Positions 10,088 through 20,842 of a stretch of DNA of 64,000 nt are shown piece after piece. Every line of letters starts with the position of its first letter. The first letter of the stretch is position 1. The notes below the pieces were generated by a model, which worked only from the letters and a program-made list of their open reading frames with translations, was not told the origin of the DNA and made no database searches. This stretch comes from Pilasporangium apinafurcum (lineage: Eukaryota; Oomycota; Peronosporomycetes; Pythiales; Pythiaceae): contig BCKE01000056.1 in the NCBI GenBank assembly GCA_001600495.1, positions 169,216 through 233,215 of the forward strand, written 5' to 3'. A program made the translations under genes and the position numbers.

Positions 10088-10246
10088 GGTGTTGTTGTGG
10101 CTTGTGAAGTTGGAAGCAAGTAGCGTTGTGTTGGTTTGGAGAGCAGTGGTGGTCGGTGGATTGTTGTGAAAGTCTGTCGCTGTCACTAGGGGTTGTGATT
10201 GGGACGTTTCTAGACGAGAATGCGTAGTGCATTTCGTGGAAAATGG

Positions 10247-10341
10247 TTGATTATCGTTAATCTTCGTTAATCTCCGTTGATTATCGTTGATTATCGTTGA
10301 TCTTCGTTGATCTTTGTTGATCTTCGTTGATTAGCGTTAAT
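10247..10341. repeat. Decameric tandem repeat, about 9.5 copies
   Basis: Imperfect 10-bp units of the type TTGATTATCG / TTGATCTTCG / TTAATCTTCG repeat head to tail. The period of ten bases matches roughly one helical turn. The array lies upstream of the W/G-rich secreted gene (its start is at 10087 on the minus strand), so it is in that gene's promoter region. Confidence 0.8.
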
Positions 10342-11005
10342 TTGGAAGCGATGATTGATGGTTGTTGTACTTGTGTGTGATTGACGGATGTCGAATGTTG
10401 GATATCATGTCGCGTCTTGGATACCTGGTGACATCAAGTTGATTGTTGTTTCTGTGTTGAATGACGATGGCGATGGCGTCCGTCGTACATTTGGTCGAGT
10501 CTGTTTTCGTCCCATCCCATTCGAGTGATGGAAGTAAGGCAGATGTGGTGATGGTGGTTTTGGTTGAAGGTCGATATGTGATAGGTGGTTCGTCTTAGTT
10601 GTTGGTTGTGGCGAGTTGGTGGTGGAGAATTNAATGTTTTGACGATGAATGAAGACGGTGGTGGTTCGAATACTAGACATTGATTACTCTAGACATTACC
10701 ACATCTTTTTTTGTGTTGGTAAAAAGTATTTGCTGTAGGAAATGTAATTAAACACTTTTCACATTTCTTTGAACATAAATTCAATTCTCTACGCCGCGCA
10801 TTATACTTATCTCAATTTCTGTTTCCATCGCAATAATGCACATGATTGTTGATGGTAATACAAAGCAAAAGTTGGCGAAGATACAAATACGTGTCTTCGC
10901 CATTGAAGTAAGAGTTGGTAAAGATACGTATTCGTATCTCGTCCTTTGAAGTAAGCTGTACATAACGATACAAAAACTAAAGCTATTATTTAATATGGAG
11001 GGCAC
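10342..11005. other. Low-complexity intergenic region
   Basis: G/T-rich sequence on the + strand (10342-10680) with an ambiguous base, followed by about 300 bases with near repeats around CTTCGCCATTGAAGTAAGAGTT and CGTCCTTTGAAGTAAGCTG. No gene recognised. Confidence 0.4.
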
Positions 11006-11601
11006 CGAGAATGTCACCCTTATCCACAAAAATATATAGTCATGAATTCAACTGCTGAACGACAAATTTGTTTTCGTCTTCGGATCCAAGGGTTCACCCT
11101 CAACAAGATCGCTGAGATTCTTTATACAAGCAAACGAACCGTTCAACGTTGGCTCAGTGGTGTTAACTTTGTAGCACGACCTCTTAATCGATCTCACCTG
11201 CGAAAATTGAATGACAACCAGCGCGACCAACTCGTCAATTTTTTCTCAATCATAATACAAGCACACATGCTGACGGAGTTGTGTTTGTGAAAAATACGTA
11301 TGACGTTGATGTCTCTCTACGAACAGTCCAGCGCATCTTGCTGGAACATAAAATCACATACAAAAAAGCTTCCATTGCTTATCAAGAAGTCTGTAGCACA
11401 CAACAACGACATTTTTTGTCATCATTGTCCAAACATACAGAGAGAAAATGGATAGCGTTAGATGAAGCAGCGTTCTTTGTCAATCACAGCCGAAAGTATG
11501 CATGGAGCATGAAAGATCAGAGAACTATTGTGCGAAAACCAGGACGACGAGGAAATTTACATTCGTTGATCTTAGCAGCATCACCCGACGGCGTTGATTA
11601 A
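11006..11601 (+). mobile_element. Tc1/mariner (IS630-like) transposase remnant
   Basis: The 15-bp end motif at 11006-11020 is followed after 21 bases by an ATG at 11042. The first frame (to 11290) encodes an N-terminal helix-turn-helix (GFTLNKIAEIL then SKRTVQRWLSG). The second frame (11281-11601) continues with a second DNA-binding part (VSLRTVQRILLEHKITYKKA) and the start of the DDE catalytic domain with the first aspartate in WIALDEAAFF. The two parts are in different frames and the rest of the catalytic domain and the right terminal repeat are missing. It is therefore an inactive 5' fragment of a cut-and-paste transposon. It abuts a truncated ABC transporter, which suggests that its insertion or later deletion destroyed the 5' part of that gene. 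Confidence 0.75.
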
Positions 11602-11802
11602 TGCTTGTTTTCAGGAAGTGTGAACTCGGTAATCAAGAAGCCGCTACCCATACAGACATGACCACAGAAGAAAAGCCAGACAATACTGGTAGTAATTATG
11701 ATCCAACTGCAATCTCTAGCGCAAGTTGATTAACTTGCACTGCCGACAAATGCTCAAAATTGATATATTTCAGAACACACAGTCCAGTTCTTCGAGTCCA
11801 AA

Positions 11803-13020
11803 TTGCAGACTATTAGTTTTTGTAATGATGGCTCCAGTGGGTTATCGGACGAGTTAGAGGATGTTGGGATAGTGATGTCAGAAGCATTGAATAATATTCG
11901 CACAGCTGCGGCGTTTGGATTGGAGAAATCCGTTTCGACCCAACTTTCTGAATTGCTGGAAGAGCCATTCATGCGTGGTATGAAGAAAGCGTTTGTCAAT
12001 GACGCTGCGATGGGGTTCAGCTCGTTCATTGTGCTCGCCACATACTCTTTGGTGTTTTGGTATGGCGGTGTGATAGTTGATCATGGTGACATTTCGTTCA
12101 AGCAACTTATGCGCACGTTGATGGCGACCATGATGTCTGCACAGGACGTCGACACAGCTGCTTCGTTCTTTGGTGATTCTGGGAATGCTATCAAATCTGG
12201 ACAAGGGATTATCAGTTTCCGGGATCGAGAACTTGGGATTGATTCATTTGATGAAGCTGGTCTAAAGCCAGCTACTGGGGTGGGGGAGATTAAGTTCAAG
12301 AACATCACATTCCGATATCCAGCACGACCGGAAGTAACCGTATTGAAGAATTATAACTTGACGATCGAAGCAGGGCAAACCGTTGCGTTTTGTGGCCCCA
12401 ATGGCGGTGGTAAAAGTACATGCATTTCGCTCATTGAACGGTTCTATGACCCGGTTCGTGGTCGTGTCTTGCTCGATGGCAACAATTTGAAGGATCTCAA
12501 CCTGCACTGGCTGCGCAGTCAAATTGGATTGGTCGGTCAAGAACCAACACTCTTTATTGGCACCATCGCTGACAACATCGCTTATGGTCTAGAAACGGCA
12601 CCAACACAAGAAGAGATTGAAGCGGCTGCCAAGATGGCAAATGCACACGACTTTATCACACAATTTCCCGATGGATATCAGACCCAAGTCGGTATGAAGG
12701 GTGAACAGTTGTCTGGTGGTCAGAAACAACGTATTGCTATCGCTCGTGCGATCTTGAAGAACCCTAACATCTTATTGTTGGACGAAGCAACGAGTGCTTT
12801 GGACTCAGAGAGTGAAAAGGTGGTGCAGGAAGCGTTGGACAAGGTGGTTGCACTGAAGCGTCGTACGACGATCATTATCGCTCATCGCTTGTCGACAATC
12901 CGTAAAGCGGACAAGATTTGTGTGGTCAGTGGTGGCAAGATCACCGAAGAAGGCACGCACTTGGAATCGATCCGACACAACGATATTTACGCCAAGCTCG
13001 TTGAGCAATCAGTTGTCTAA
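11803..13020 (+). pseudogene. 5'-truncated ABCB transporter (TMD2 end plus NBD2)
   Basis: About 400 codons are open and match the C-terminal third of the neighbouring P-glycoprotein genes: the end of TMD2 (GLSDELEDVG...ATYSLVFWYGG) and a complete NBD2 with Walker A GPNGGGKST, LSGGQKQR, LLLDEATSALD and IAHRLSTIR. There is no start codon in a sensible place and no first TMD, NBD1 or most of TMD2 upstream, so it cannot encode a full transporter. Homology to the intact copies begins around 11815-11830, some 220 bases after a transposase remnant. The long undamaged frame suggests the truncation is recent or that gene conversion has refreshed it. A half-transporter product is possible but it would lack a complete membrane domain. 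Confidence 0.85.
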
Positions 13021-14700
13021 GTTATGTATGAGAGTCGATGCGACGACAAGAAGTATAATTGGACCAGTGATAGTATATTGGTCAAAGGTCATTCATGAAC
13101 GAAGACTAGCCGTTCAATTCTACTGTGTTGGTTTAGACCAAAATCAAAAAGAAACTATTATATTGATTGCAAAACGTACCAAATATTTAGCAATATCATT
13201 TTCAACGTGAATATCCCTATCAACTCGACGAAAAACGATTAGTTTCTACAGACTATGTGACTATAGACAATCAAGCGGACGTCTGTCAACGTCCCTAATC
13301 TACTGTAGCCTAGCAGTACTCTATGCTTGCTCTCATCACGTGACAAGTCACGCTCTACTCCTTGACTAGCGAATCAGTACTTGGTTACAACTGGTGTTAC
13401 CATCCATTGAATGGTTGCCACTCACCATCATATAGTCAAGTGTCATATGTTGTGCATAAGATAGTGCCAATTCCGCGATATACATCCCATTTCTACACAA
13501 AGCAGCGTGCCGACGATGCATTGCGATGTCCACATGGCGTAATAACAAACCGTGTAGGTATTTCTGTTGTTGTTTCTTTTTTGTTTAGCTTACTAGTGTG
13601 ACGTGATGCATTTCTGCGAGATCATCATGTCTACTTTTTTTGCTTCTAGAGGCTTTTCCCCATTATTCATCACAGTTGCAATGACAATGCCATGTTTACG
13701 ATCTGGAACAGAGGTAAGGACATGTGATCAACAAAAGAGAGAGAGAGAAGTCTGCAAATCCTAAATGCGCATGTTACTCAAGTCTTTATCCTCACTGAAG
13801 AGACAAAAATTTAGAATCCAACTTTTTATGAGATGAATTTTAGGGTTCACTTAAATTATAAGGCAATTAAAAAAAAGGAGATGAAAAATGCGTGTGCTGA
13901 TAAATTATGTTCTTGTCAATCTTTCAAGCTGTTGTATACGGTTTTGTGCTGTGACACATCATTTGAAGGCATGGTCATCCCACAAGCGAATTGGATCCTT
14001 TATACTGAAAGAACGCACGATAAAAAAGAAATCAGTAGCTCGATGGATCAGTACAAGTTGTTTGCAATCGCGCTCGAATATGAGCTTTGTATGCAAAGCA
14101 GTCTAAATGACCATATCACCGAAACACGCGGAGTCAGTCCAACAGTTATCGTGAAATAGTCAGAGAGTTATCATGATCACATCAAAAAATCAGGGATTAA
14201 TAGACTAGAGTTTAACTTACTCAAAAACGATCGGACATCTCCTTTCTGCACTACTCATCACCTTTCAGTCTCTTAGTCCGTTTTGCTTTGTCATTCATAA
14301 AACAGCCACACAACACACATCGACTGCATAAAAAGAACTAGTAGTAGATTATTGGCAGGCGTGTCTGCTTCTACTGGTTGACGAGCTTTCCGTCGCTTAA
14401 GTAGTCTTGATGCTTTTCGACTCCACTTCATTCTCTTATTGGCCTAAGGCACACGCCATTGAGAGGCAACAGTGGTATAGCACAGGAAGTGTGTACTGAG
14501 TAACTTGATATTCAAACGATCCTATGAAGAATTCCCCGTCTAAACGGGATGTAGTATTACTATGTAAATACTGAGATGCATTAATGTTGCTCAGCAATTG
14601 TAGAGGGCCTCCTACTTCTAAGATTTGCTGGCCACCAGTTAAAGACGAAAGGTTTGGAAACAATCAGAACCATCCCACCTGCACAAGACGACAATTATCA
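13021..14700. other. Intergenic, no gene recognised
   Basis: About 1.7 kb. Frames at 13362-13601 and 13833-14159 are open but have no motif, no homologue in the window and no splice pattern that I could support. Confidence 0.4.
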
Positions 14701-14719
14701 CTCTCATCCCTCAGTTTTC
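14701..14719 (+). promoter_or_regulatory. Inr-like oomycete core promoter
   Basis: CTCTCATCCCTCAGTTTTC resembles the oomycete initiator consensus GCTCATTYYNCAWTTT with a few mismatches. It lies 46-64 bases before the ATG at 14765, the usual distance, and supports that start over the upstream in-frame ATG at 14654. Confidence 0.45.
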
Positions 14720-14764
14720 TTCTTTCATTCAAGTTCACAATTCTCAGAGAGAACGCTACTAAAG

Positions 14765-16390
14765 ATGGCTAGTGCAGATATAAAGCAAGAATACAGAGAG
14801 GTCAAGTCACCTGCCGTGGAGCTTGAAGGTGGCGCATTGCGACCGGGCGGCATCCCATCTGTCTACAGTCGAGAGCACTTGGGACTGTTGGCACACATTG
14901 CGTCCGTCGGTGTGGTCTACGCGGCCTCGTATGAAGCTACGTACTCGGTACTGAACAATTACCTCTATATGTCGGCCACGATGACTGCTACGGCCGCCGC
15001 TCTTGTGCGCATCCCGCGTGCACTGCGTATGTTTGCCGCTGTGTTCACCGATTGTTACCCGATTTTCGGCTATCGTCGACGACCGTATTTGATTTTGGGA
15101 TGGGGAATGACCTTCATCTGCTGTGTCATCATGGCTGCGTGGCCCTTGGGAGAGCCATACTACATGGACTCTTCGCTTATTGGAGAGGATGTGTCGGAAA
15201 TGACTGAAGAACAACTCGCGACAATTAACTTTGATGCGCCCGATCGAGGCAACAAGCTCATTGTGTTGATGATGTTGGCCAATTTGGGCACAGTCATCGC
15301 GTTCGGTGCAGCAGATGGGTATATGGTCGAATTGGCGCAGCGTGAGCCAGAGAGCATCCGTGGTACTACACAGAGTCGCGTGTCCGGTACGCGCCAATTG
15401 TTTTTGGTGTTTTCGAGTTTCTTGACGGGTATTGCATTGAATGGTGTGGATTACGGTGGTGATTTTTCATGGACCATCGGCTTCAATGCGATCATGTGGA
15501 TCTGCGCCGGTTTTGCTGGTGTGACCATTCCGCTGTGCTGGTTCTGCATCACCGAAGATAAAGCTGAGAAGCAGTCCATGCGTCAATTCTATGGATACCT
15601 GTACGATCTCGTGCAACACAAGGTTGTCTACATGGTCATCGCATTTCGTTTCTTCCGTCAAGTTTTATCACTCTTCTCAGTCACGGCGTCGAGTCCCATC
15701 CAGAGCACGTGGGCAAAAGTCACGCCGCTCAATAGTGGGCTTGCGAGTTGCTTTGCCTACATTGTGGCGTTTATCTCCATTACTCTTGTGCGAAAGATTG
15801 GCTTGCACTGGCCATGGCGGTGGGTCATCATCGTCTGCCAGTTCTTTGTCGTGATTTTGGATGCCATCCCTACATTTATCACGATTTGGGATGTCTACCG
15901 AAGCCAGTGGTTTTGGCTCGGTGTACCATTGCTTGAAGGTTTCCCAAACAGTATCGGTGACTTCATCGCTACGCTGTTTGTGGTTGAAATCACCGACGAA
16001 GGTCGCGAAGCTACTGTTATGGGCATGATGGTCAGTATTTCCGCATTGGGCACGCCATTTGCGACGGTGCTGACTAAAACGGTGGATAGTTATTTCGATA
16101 TCGAACGCAAGTTTATCGTTAAAGACGATAATCATGTGCGTACACAAGTGACGTATGCGTACTTGATCGCATATGGGCTCAATCTCTTCTCAACAGTATT
16201 TGTGCTGTTATTGCCTCGCCAAAAGGCGGAAGCCCGGGAAATGAAGCGCACAGCGGGTAAGAGCAAGCTGATCGGCACAATCACTGTGTGCTATTTGGCG
16301 TTTGCGTTCGCGTGGACCATCATGACCAATATCCTGAGTCTTTGGGCTTCCACAAAATGCCTGCGTATCGCTGGTGGTAGTGGTTGCTAA
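14765..16390 (+). CDS. Folate-biopterin transporter family (FBT/BT1) membrane protein, copy 1
   Basis: A 541-residue polytopic protein of the major facilitator superfamily, FBT/BT1 type, probably with 12 membrane helices. Family-like phrases are LNNYLYMSATMTATAAALVRIPRALR, DCYPIFGYRRRPYLILGW at the first cytoplasmic loop, FGAADGYMVELAQREPE, and FRFFRQVLSLFSVTASSPIQ. BT1-type proteins in kinetoplastids, plants and oomycetes carry folates, pterins or related solutes; the substrate here is unknown. The ATG at 14765 was chosen because the partner copy on the other strand starts at the equivalent point and an Inr-like element lies just upstream. It is followed by a convergent paralogue (stop near 17863), giving a tail-to-tail pair. 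No introns. Confidence 0.88.
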   Translation: MASADIKQEYREVKSPAVELEGGALRPGGIPSVYSREHLGLLAHIASVGVVYAASYEATYSVLNNYLYMSATMTATAAALVRIPRALRMFAAVFTDCYPIFGYRRRPYLILGWGMTFICCVIMAAWPLGEPYYMDSSLIGEDVSEMTEEQLATINFDAPDRGNKLIVLMMLANLGTVIAFGAADGYMVELAQREPESIRGTTQSRVSGTRQLFLVFSSFLTGIALNGVDYGGDFSWTIGFNAIMWICAGFAGVTIPLCWFCITEDKAEKQSMRQFYGYLYDLVQHKVVYMVIAFRFFRQVLSLFSVTASSPIQSTWAKVTPLNSGLASCFAYIVAFISITLVRKIGLHWPWRWVIIVCQFFVVILDAIPTFITIWDVYRSQWFWLGVPLLEGFPNSIGDFIATLFVVEITDEGREATVMGMMVSISALGTPFATVLTKTVDSYFDIERKFIVKDDNHVRTQVTYAYLIAYGLNLFSTVFVLLLPRQKAEAREMKRTAGKSKLIGTITVCYLAFAFAWTIMTNILSLWASTKCLRIAGGSGC

Positions 16391-17862
16391 GATCACTGTA
16401 ACTTTGTAGTACAAATACACTACAAAACGAACATTGTGGTGCAATTAACATGAGAATATACCAACCTAATAGCATGTTCGTTCTTGACACAGAGATAGTT
16501 TAATGAAGTTTTTTCAAACTCAAACGTATTTTTGTGCTTATCAAAGCACGTTGCAAAAAAGAAGCAAAATCACTGTTTCTAATGGATATAATTCAAGTAT
16601 GGAAGAAGCAGTAGCCGCGTGAATATGCACACACAGGAATAGCTTGTTCGACTGTGTCCTTACTAACTCGATTGAGGAACATCATATTCGATATTGTTTG
16701 TCACAGGATGCTTGAAAATACCAAGACATGAATCGTCAGGTTGAGATGTTGCTCATCTAAAGTCAACTGTCCCGAAATCCCACGTTTTGCAAATTTTATT
16801 ACCACTAATTATTGTAGATGGTAGTCTGAAGCTATCCAGTTAGCAGTTCAACTGTCTGTCATTATACCACAGATGAGTACAGCTAAGCTGCCCTACTCTT
16901 AGTTCTTGACTTCCATTTAAATATGGCCCGAGACACTTTGTAGTATCGATGTGGATTACATCAAGGTCCACTGGAGATTGATGTGCGAAAATGCTTGCTA
17001 CACTTCGTGTAAATAAGGGGGCGACGATAGCGTGATATTTCCATGGCTAGGAAGGTAAATCTTCAATTGAACGCTACTATCACACTCCGTGGCACTGTAA
17101 AGGAAACGAGCTAGATAGCGAAATAGAAGTAATCTCACTTGCGCTGTTTCTAGTTCACGACTCGCAATTTGTTCATAGCATTTTGGGGAGCAAGCAAGCG
17201 TTAAATATGGATTTTATGTTATTTACGGAAATTGAACTGTAAAAGTGATCCCACAAAGAGAAACTATTCTAGTAGCGTGAACACTCAACGGATGCATGAA
17301 GAAGCCGAAGAAATGCGCACCATATCGTAAGGAGCCGAAGAGAACGGTGGGGAAATGATGCTCTCACTGATTGTAGCTTATGCTACGACACCAAGCGGCA
17401 ATAAGGGTATTGATTGTCTTCATTCCCTCGTAGTTTGGTCATACCAAAAGCAGGTAAACGTATCTTTTTACTACAGCAGATTCTCATCATACGATGACAT
17501 GCATGAAGCTCCAAAGTCGCTTAATAGAAAGTAGTCACTTATGCAGACAAGAATAAATGCGGCAATTATTTGAGTTCACCACATGTAAGCCATTGAGCGT
17601 ATAGTATGGTTGACTGGAGATGCTACGATTTGATCTCAAACTACAATGTGTATATACGACTGTAGACTGCCATGATGCCGATTGATGCAATCCTGTGTGA
17701 TGATATTAAAATCCAAATAGGCAGCCGTACCAGCGGAGACAAAAGAACCGATAATAACCATCAAAGAAATGGAAGGGAAGAGCACGTGAATGTTGATTAT
17801 ATTCTTAGTGTTCAACTTATCGATGTGATGAAATATCGGCGAATGTATACTTGTTTGGTGGT
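16391..17862. other. Convergent intergenic region between the FBT genes
   Basis: About 1.5 kb containing the 3' ends of two convergent genes. No gene, structured RNA or clear repeat was recognised. Confidence 0.4.
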
Positions 17863-19509
17863 TTAGCAACCAGTACCACCGGCGATACGCAAGCACGACG
17901 TTGACTCCCATAGGCTGAGTAGGTTTGTCATTATGGTCCAGGCGAACGCAAATAGAGTGTAAGCGATAGTGAGTACACCGAGCCACTTGGTCTTTCCCCC
18001 GTTCTCCTTGAGCGCACGAGCTTCGGCTTTTTGCTTCGGGAGCCAGAGCACAAACACGCATGAAAACAAGTTGAAAAGGTAAGCAATTAGATAAGCGTAG
18101 GTGGCCTCCGTGCGCACATGATGATCGTCCTTCTTGATGTAAGCACGCTCAATGTCAAAGTAGCTGTCGACTGATTTGGTGATGACCGTCGCGAACGGGG
18201 ACCCGAGCGACGAAACACTGGTGATCATACCCTGGATCGTAGCTTCATGACCTTCATCGGTGATTTCGGCAACGAAGAGTGTCGTGATGAAGTCGCTCAT
18301 CTTGTCCGGGATTACCTCAACCAATGGTACACCCAACCAGAACCACTGGCTTCGATACACATCCCAAATTGTAATGAAAGTCGGAATCATATCGATGAGC
18401 ACAACACCAAACGTACAAACGACAACGACAACGCGCCAGTTCCAGTGCAAGCCTTGCTTGCGTACGACATACAGCGCTCCGAATGTCACAAGGTAACCAA
18501 AAATACTCGCGAGACCGCTATTGAGAGGGGTGACCTTGGCCCATGTGCTTTGGATTGGACTAGCAGCGGTCACAGTGATCAGCGAAAAGACTTGACGGAA
18601 GAACCGGAATGCGATGACTTGGTAGATGACACGGTTTTGCACGATATCGTACAGATACGCAAGCGCAGTGCGCATCGATTTGCGTTCCTTTTTCTGTTCA
18701 GTAATGCAGTACCAGCAGAATGGAATTGCCAAGAGCGAAAAACCCGCACATACGCCCATAATAGCGTTGAAGCCCATCGTCCAGGAGAAATCGCCGCCAT
18801 AATCCTCACCATTCAAGGCAATACCGGACATGAACGCCGAGATACACAAAAAGATCTGTCGCGTACCGGCAACGCGACTTTGGATACTGCCACGAATGTT
18901 CTCCGGTTCACGCTGAGCTAATTCGATCGTGAAGCCATCAGCGGCACCAAACGCGAGAACGATACCCATATTGGCCAACATCATGAGGATGATGAGCCTC
19001 ACACCTTTGTCTGGAGCGTCATAATTGATCGTAGCGAGTTGGTCGGCGGTCATTTCATCAAGGCTCATATTGATCAGCGATGAGTCTGTGTAATATGGTT
19101 CACCCAGAGACAGTACCGCCATGACGAAGCAACAGATAAAGGCGATACCCCACCCTAAAATCATGTACGGTCGTCGGCGGTAACCAAAGATCGGGTAGCA
19201 ATCTGTGATAAGTGCCGCTACCATTTGCATCGTACGCGGGACACGCACAAGTGCCGTGGCTGTGGCGGTCATCGTGGCTGACATTTGCAAATAGTTATTG
19301 AGCACGGAGTAGGTAACTTCGTAGATCGTGCCGTAGACCACACCAACTGCAGCGACGTGCACAAGTAACCCAAGGTATTCACGACTGTAAAGTGATGGCG
19401 CGCCACCAGGGCGGATCGCACCACCTTCGATGGTGTCGCTCGTTGGTACAACCGGTGACTTGATTTCGCCATATTCGGCCAGTTTCTGCTGGGAAGGCGT
19501 GACCGCCAT
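17863..19509 (-). CDS. Folate-biopterin transporter family (FBT/BT1) membrane protein, copy 2
   Basis: A 548-residue paralogue of the FBT protein at 14765-16390, alignable along its full length, with the same GGAIRPGG near the N-terminus, DCYPIFGYRRRPYMILGW, FGAADGFTIELAQREPE, SPIQSTWAKVTPLNSGLAS and the C-terminal CLRIAGGTGC. About 12 membrane helices are expected. The ATG at 19507-19509 gives MAVTPSQQKLAEYGE and a hydrophilic cytosolic start, as in the other copy. The two genes probably arose by inverted duplication, since they point at each other. A perfect 11-bp inverted repeat lies in its leader 58-91 bases upstream of the start. Substrate unknown; folate, pterin or a related metabolite by family. 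Confidence 0.88.
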   Translation of the reverse strand: MAVTPSQQKLAEYGEIKSPVVPTSDTIEGGAIRPGGAPSLYSREYLGLLVHVAAVGVVYGTIYEVTYSVLNNYLQMSATMTATATALVRVPRTMQMVAALITDCYPIFGYRRRPYMILGWGIAFICCFVMAVLSLGEPYYTDSSLINMSLDEMTADQLATINYDAPDKGVRLIILMMLANMGIVLAFGAADGFTIELAQREPENIRGSIQSRVAGTRQIFLCISAFMSGIALNGEDYGGDFSWTMGFNAIMGVCAGFSLLAIPFCWYCITEQKKERKSMRTALAYLYDIVQNRVIYQVIAFRFFRQVFSLITVTAASPIQSTWAKVTPLNSGLASIFGYLVTFGALYVVRKQGLHWNWRVVVVVCTFGVVLIDMIPTFITIWDVYRSQWFWLGVPLVEVIPDKMSDFITTLFVAEITDEGHEATIQGMITSVSSLGSPFATVITKSVDSYFDIERAYIKKDDHHVRTEATYAYLIAYLFNLFSCVFVLWLPKQKAEARALKENGGKTKWLGVLTIAYTLFAFAWTIMTNLLSLWESTSCLRIAGGTGC

Positions 19510-19566
19510 GTCTTAAGTGATCGATGGCAGACAAAAAGGAAAGTGAAATCAAAACTACGAGGAAAC

Positions 19567-19600
19567 TGACCGAAAAATTCCAGTTCTTCTTTTTCGGTCA
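19567..19600. promoter_or_regulatory. 11-bp perfect inverted repeat in FBT leader
   Basis: TGACCGAAAAA at 19567-19577 pairs with TTTTTCGGTCA at 19590-19600, with a 12-base loop. It lies 58-91 bases before the start codon of the minus-strand FBT gene. It could be a dyad operator or an mRNA leader hairpin; its role is not shown by the sequence. Confidence 0.5.
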
Positions 19601-20842
19601 CAGCACTCTGTTTTATTGATGTGAAGATGCTAGATTGGTGGTCAGGGTGAAAGGACGTGGGTCATATATCATGAGAAAGGTACAGCATATCTGCGCATCT
19701 ACGTGGGAACATCAACGAATTAAGCTCTGGGGATCCTTTCGACCTATACGAACTGACAAGCTAGCGTTTGAATGTTGAGTGAGGTGCGTGGCTCAAGCCA
19801 ATGACGCTGCCCGATCTTAGTTTTTCGCTAGAAACGAGTGGGATTCCGTGTCAGCAAGTAAACACGAAGAAGCATAATAGTGCATTATCTGCTGCAACGA
19901 TGCACCGCGTAGAACTATTTCATTGAATCCTTATATGATTGACCATCAGACGTGCCTTCAACCAATGAAACACTGGGCGACATGGATGTGCAGTTGCTTT
20001 TTTTTGTGCATTTGGGATCATATCTACGATGCGAGTGTACAATCAGCACACACAAAACCGTCAAAATGAGATCCTGTTTGTCTTTATGGTGGTAGCTCAT
20101 CCATTGTTGTAGGGTGAAAGCACAATCTACTCACAACATGACCAGCGGATTCCATTACTCTTACACCCGGCTCACGACTGTCTTCAAAGTTTAATCAGAG
20201 CCAACCTAATTCTTGACTGGTTAATCAGCGCTTAAAAAATTAATTCTGTAATTAAATAGGTTGAGCCATAATATCACTTTGGTTCAGAATAACTTTCTGT
20301 TAAAAAAATATAGCTCATAATAACCAAAATTGTGATATCACTGGCTAAAGATTTGTGTTAAAATGACGCGCTTACCAATTTAACCATTTTCCTTATTTAA
20401 CTAGCTTTAATTTTACAAATTCAACTTTATCACTTACTATCTTTGTTTAATCTTTAGTAATTAATATAATTACATGGACATATACTTTATAATTACTAGC
20501 CTCAAGTAATGTTAAATTCACATTTACTACAAGGATGCGTTTCTATATTTTCAAATCGCCCATCTCATGACCACGATCCTGCGTACGCCTTTCTCCAATC
20601 ATGCACATATCGCGATTCAATTGGAAATACCCAGCTCGCTAGTCATGTCACAGAGACTGTGCAACTTCTCGAGCCCTGAAACGCATTGTGTACCTGATCG
20701 CATCAAAAAAATTTTATCTGATGTTGTCTCTTTGCTAAAGCAAACAGTGATGACAAAAGGATATTTTTTCTTACATATTTCAAAAGATTGGGGACTTCTA
20801 TGTATATTTGCTTATCAATGAACACATCAAGGTAACAAAATT
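19601..20842. other. Intergenic with AT-rich block at about 20170-20560
   Basis: No gene recognised. The block around 20170-20560 is much richer in A and T than its neighbours, with TTAA/TAATTA runs and two copies of ATATCACT near ends of short imperfect inverted segments (around 20270 and 20335). It could be a decayed MITE or simply the 3' flank of the next gene. Confidence 0.4.

Noticed and set aside
10247-10341. Repeat array considered as a CRISPR
   Set aside because: Units are 10 bp, directly adjacent, without spacers, and the genome is eukaryotic.
13833-14159. 108-codon open frame between the truncated ABC gene and the FBT gene
   Set aside because: No motif, no signal peptide, no homologue in the window, and codon composition unlike the neighbouring genes.
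16750-16790. CAACTGTCCCGAAATCCC here and a similar CAACTGTCCCAAATTCCC near 32547 considered as transposon ends
   Set aside because: Only about 18 bases with mismatches and no matching inverted partner found nearby.
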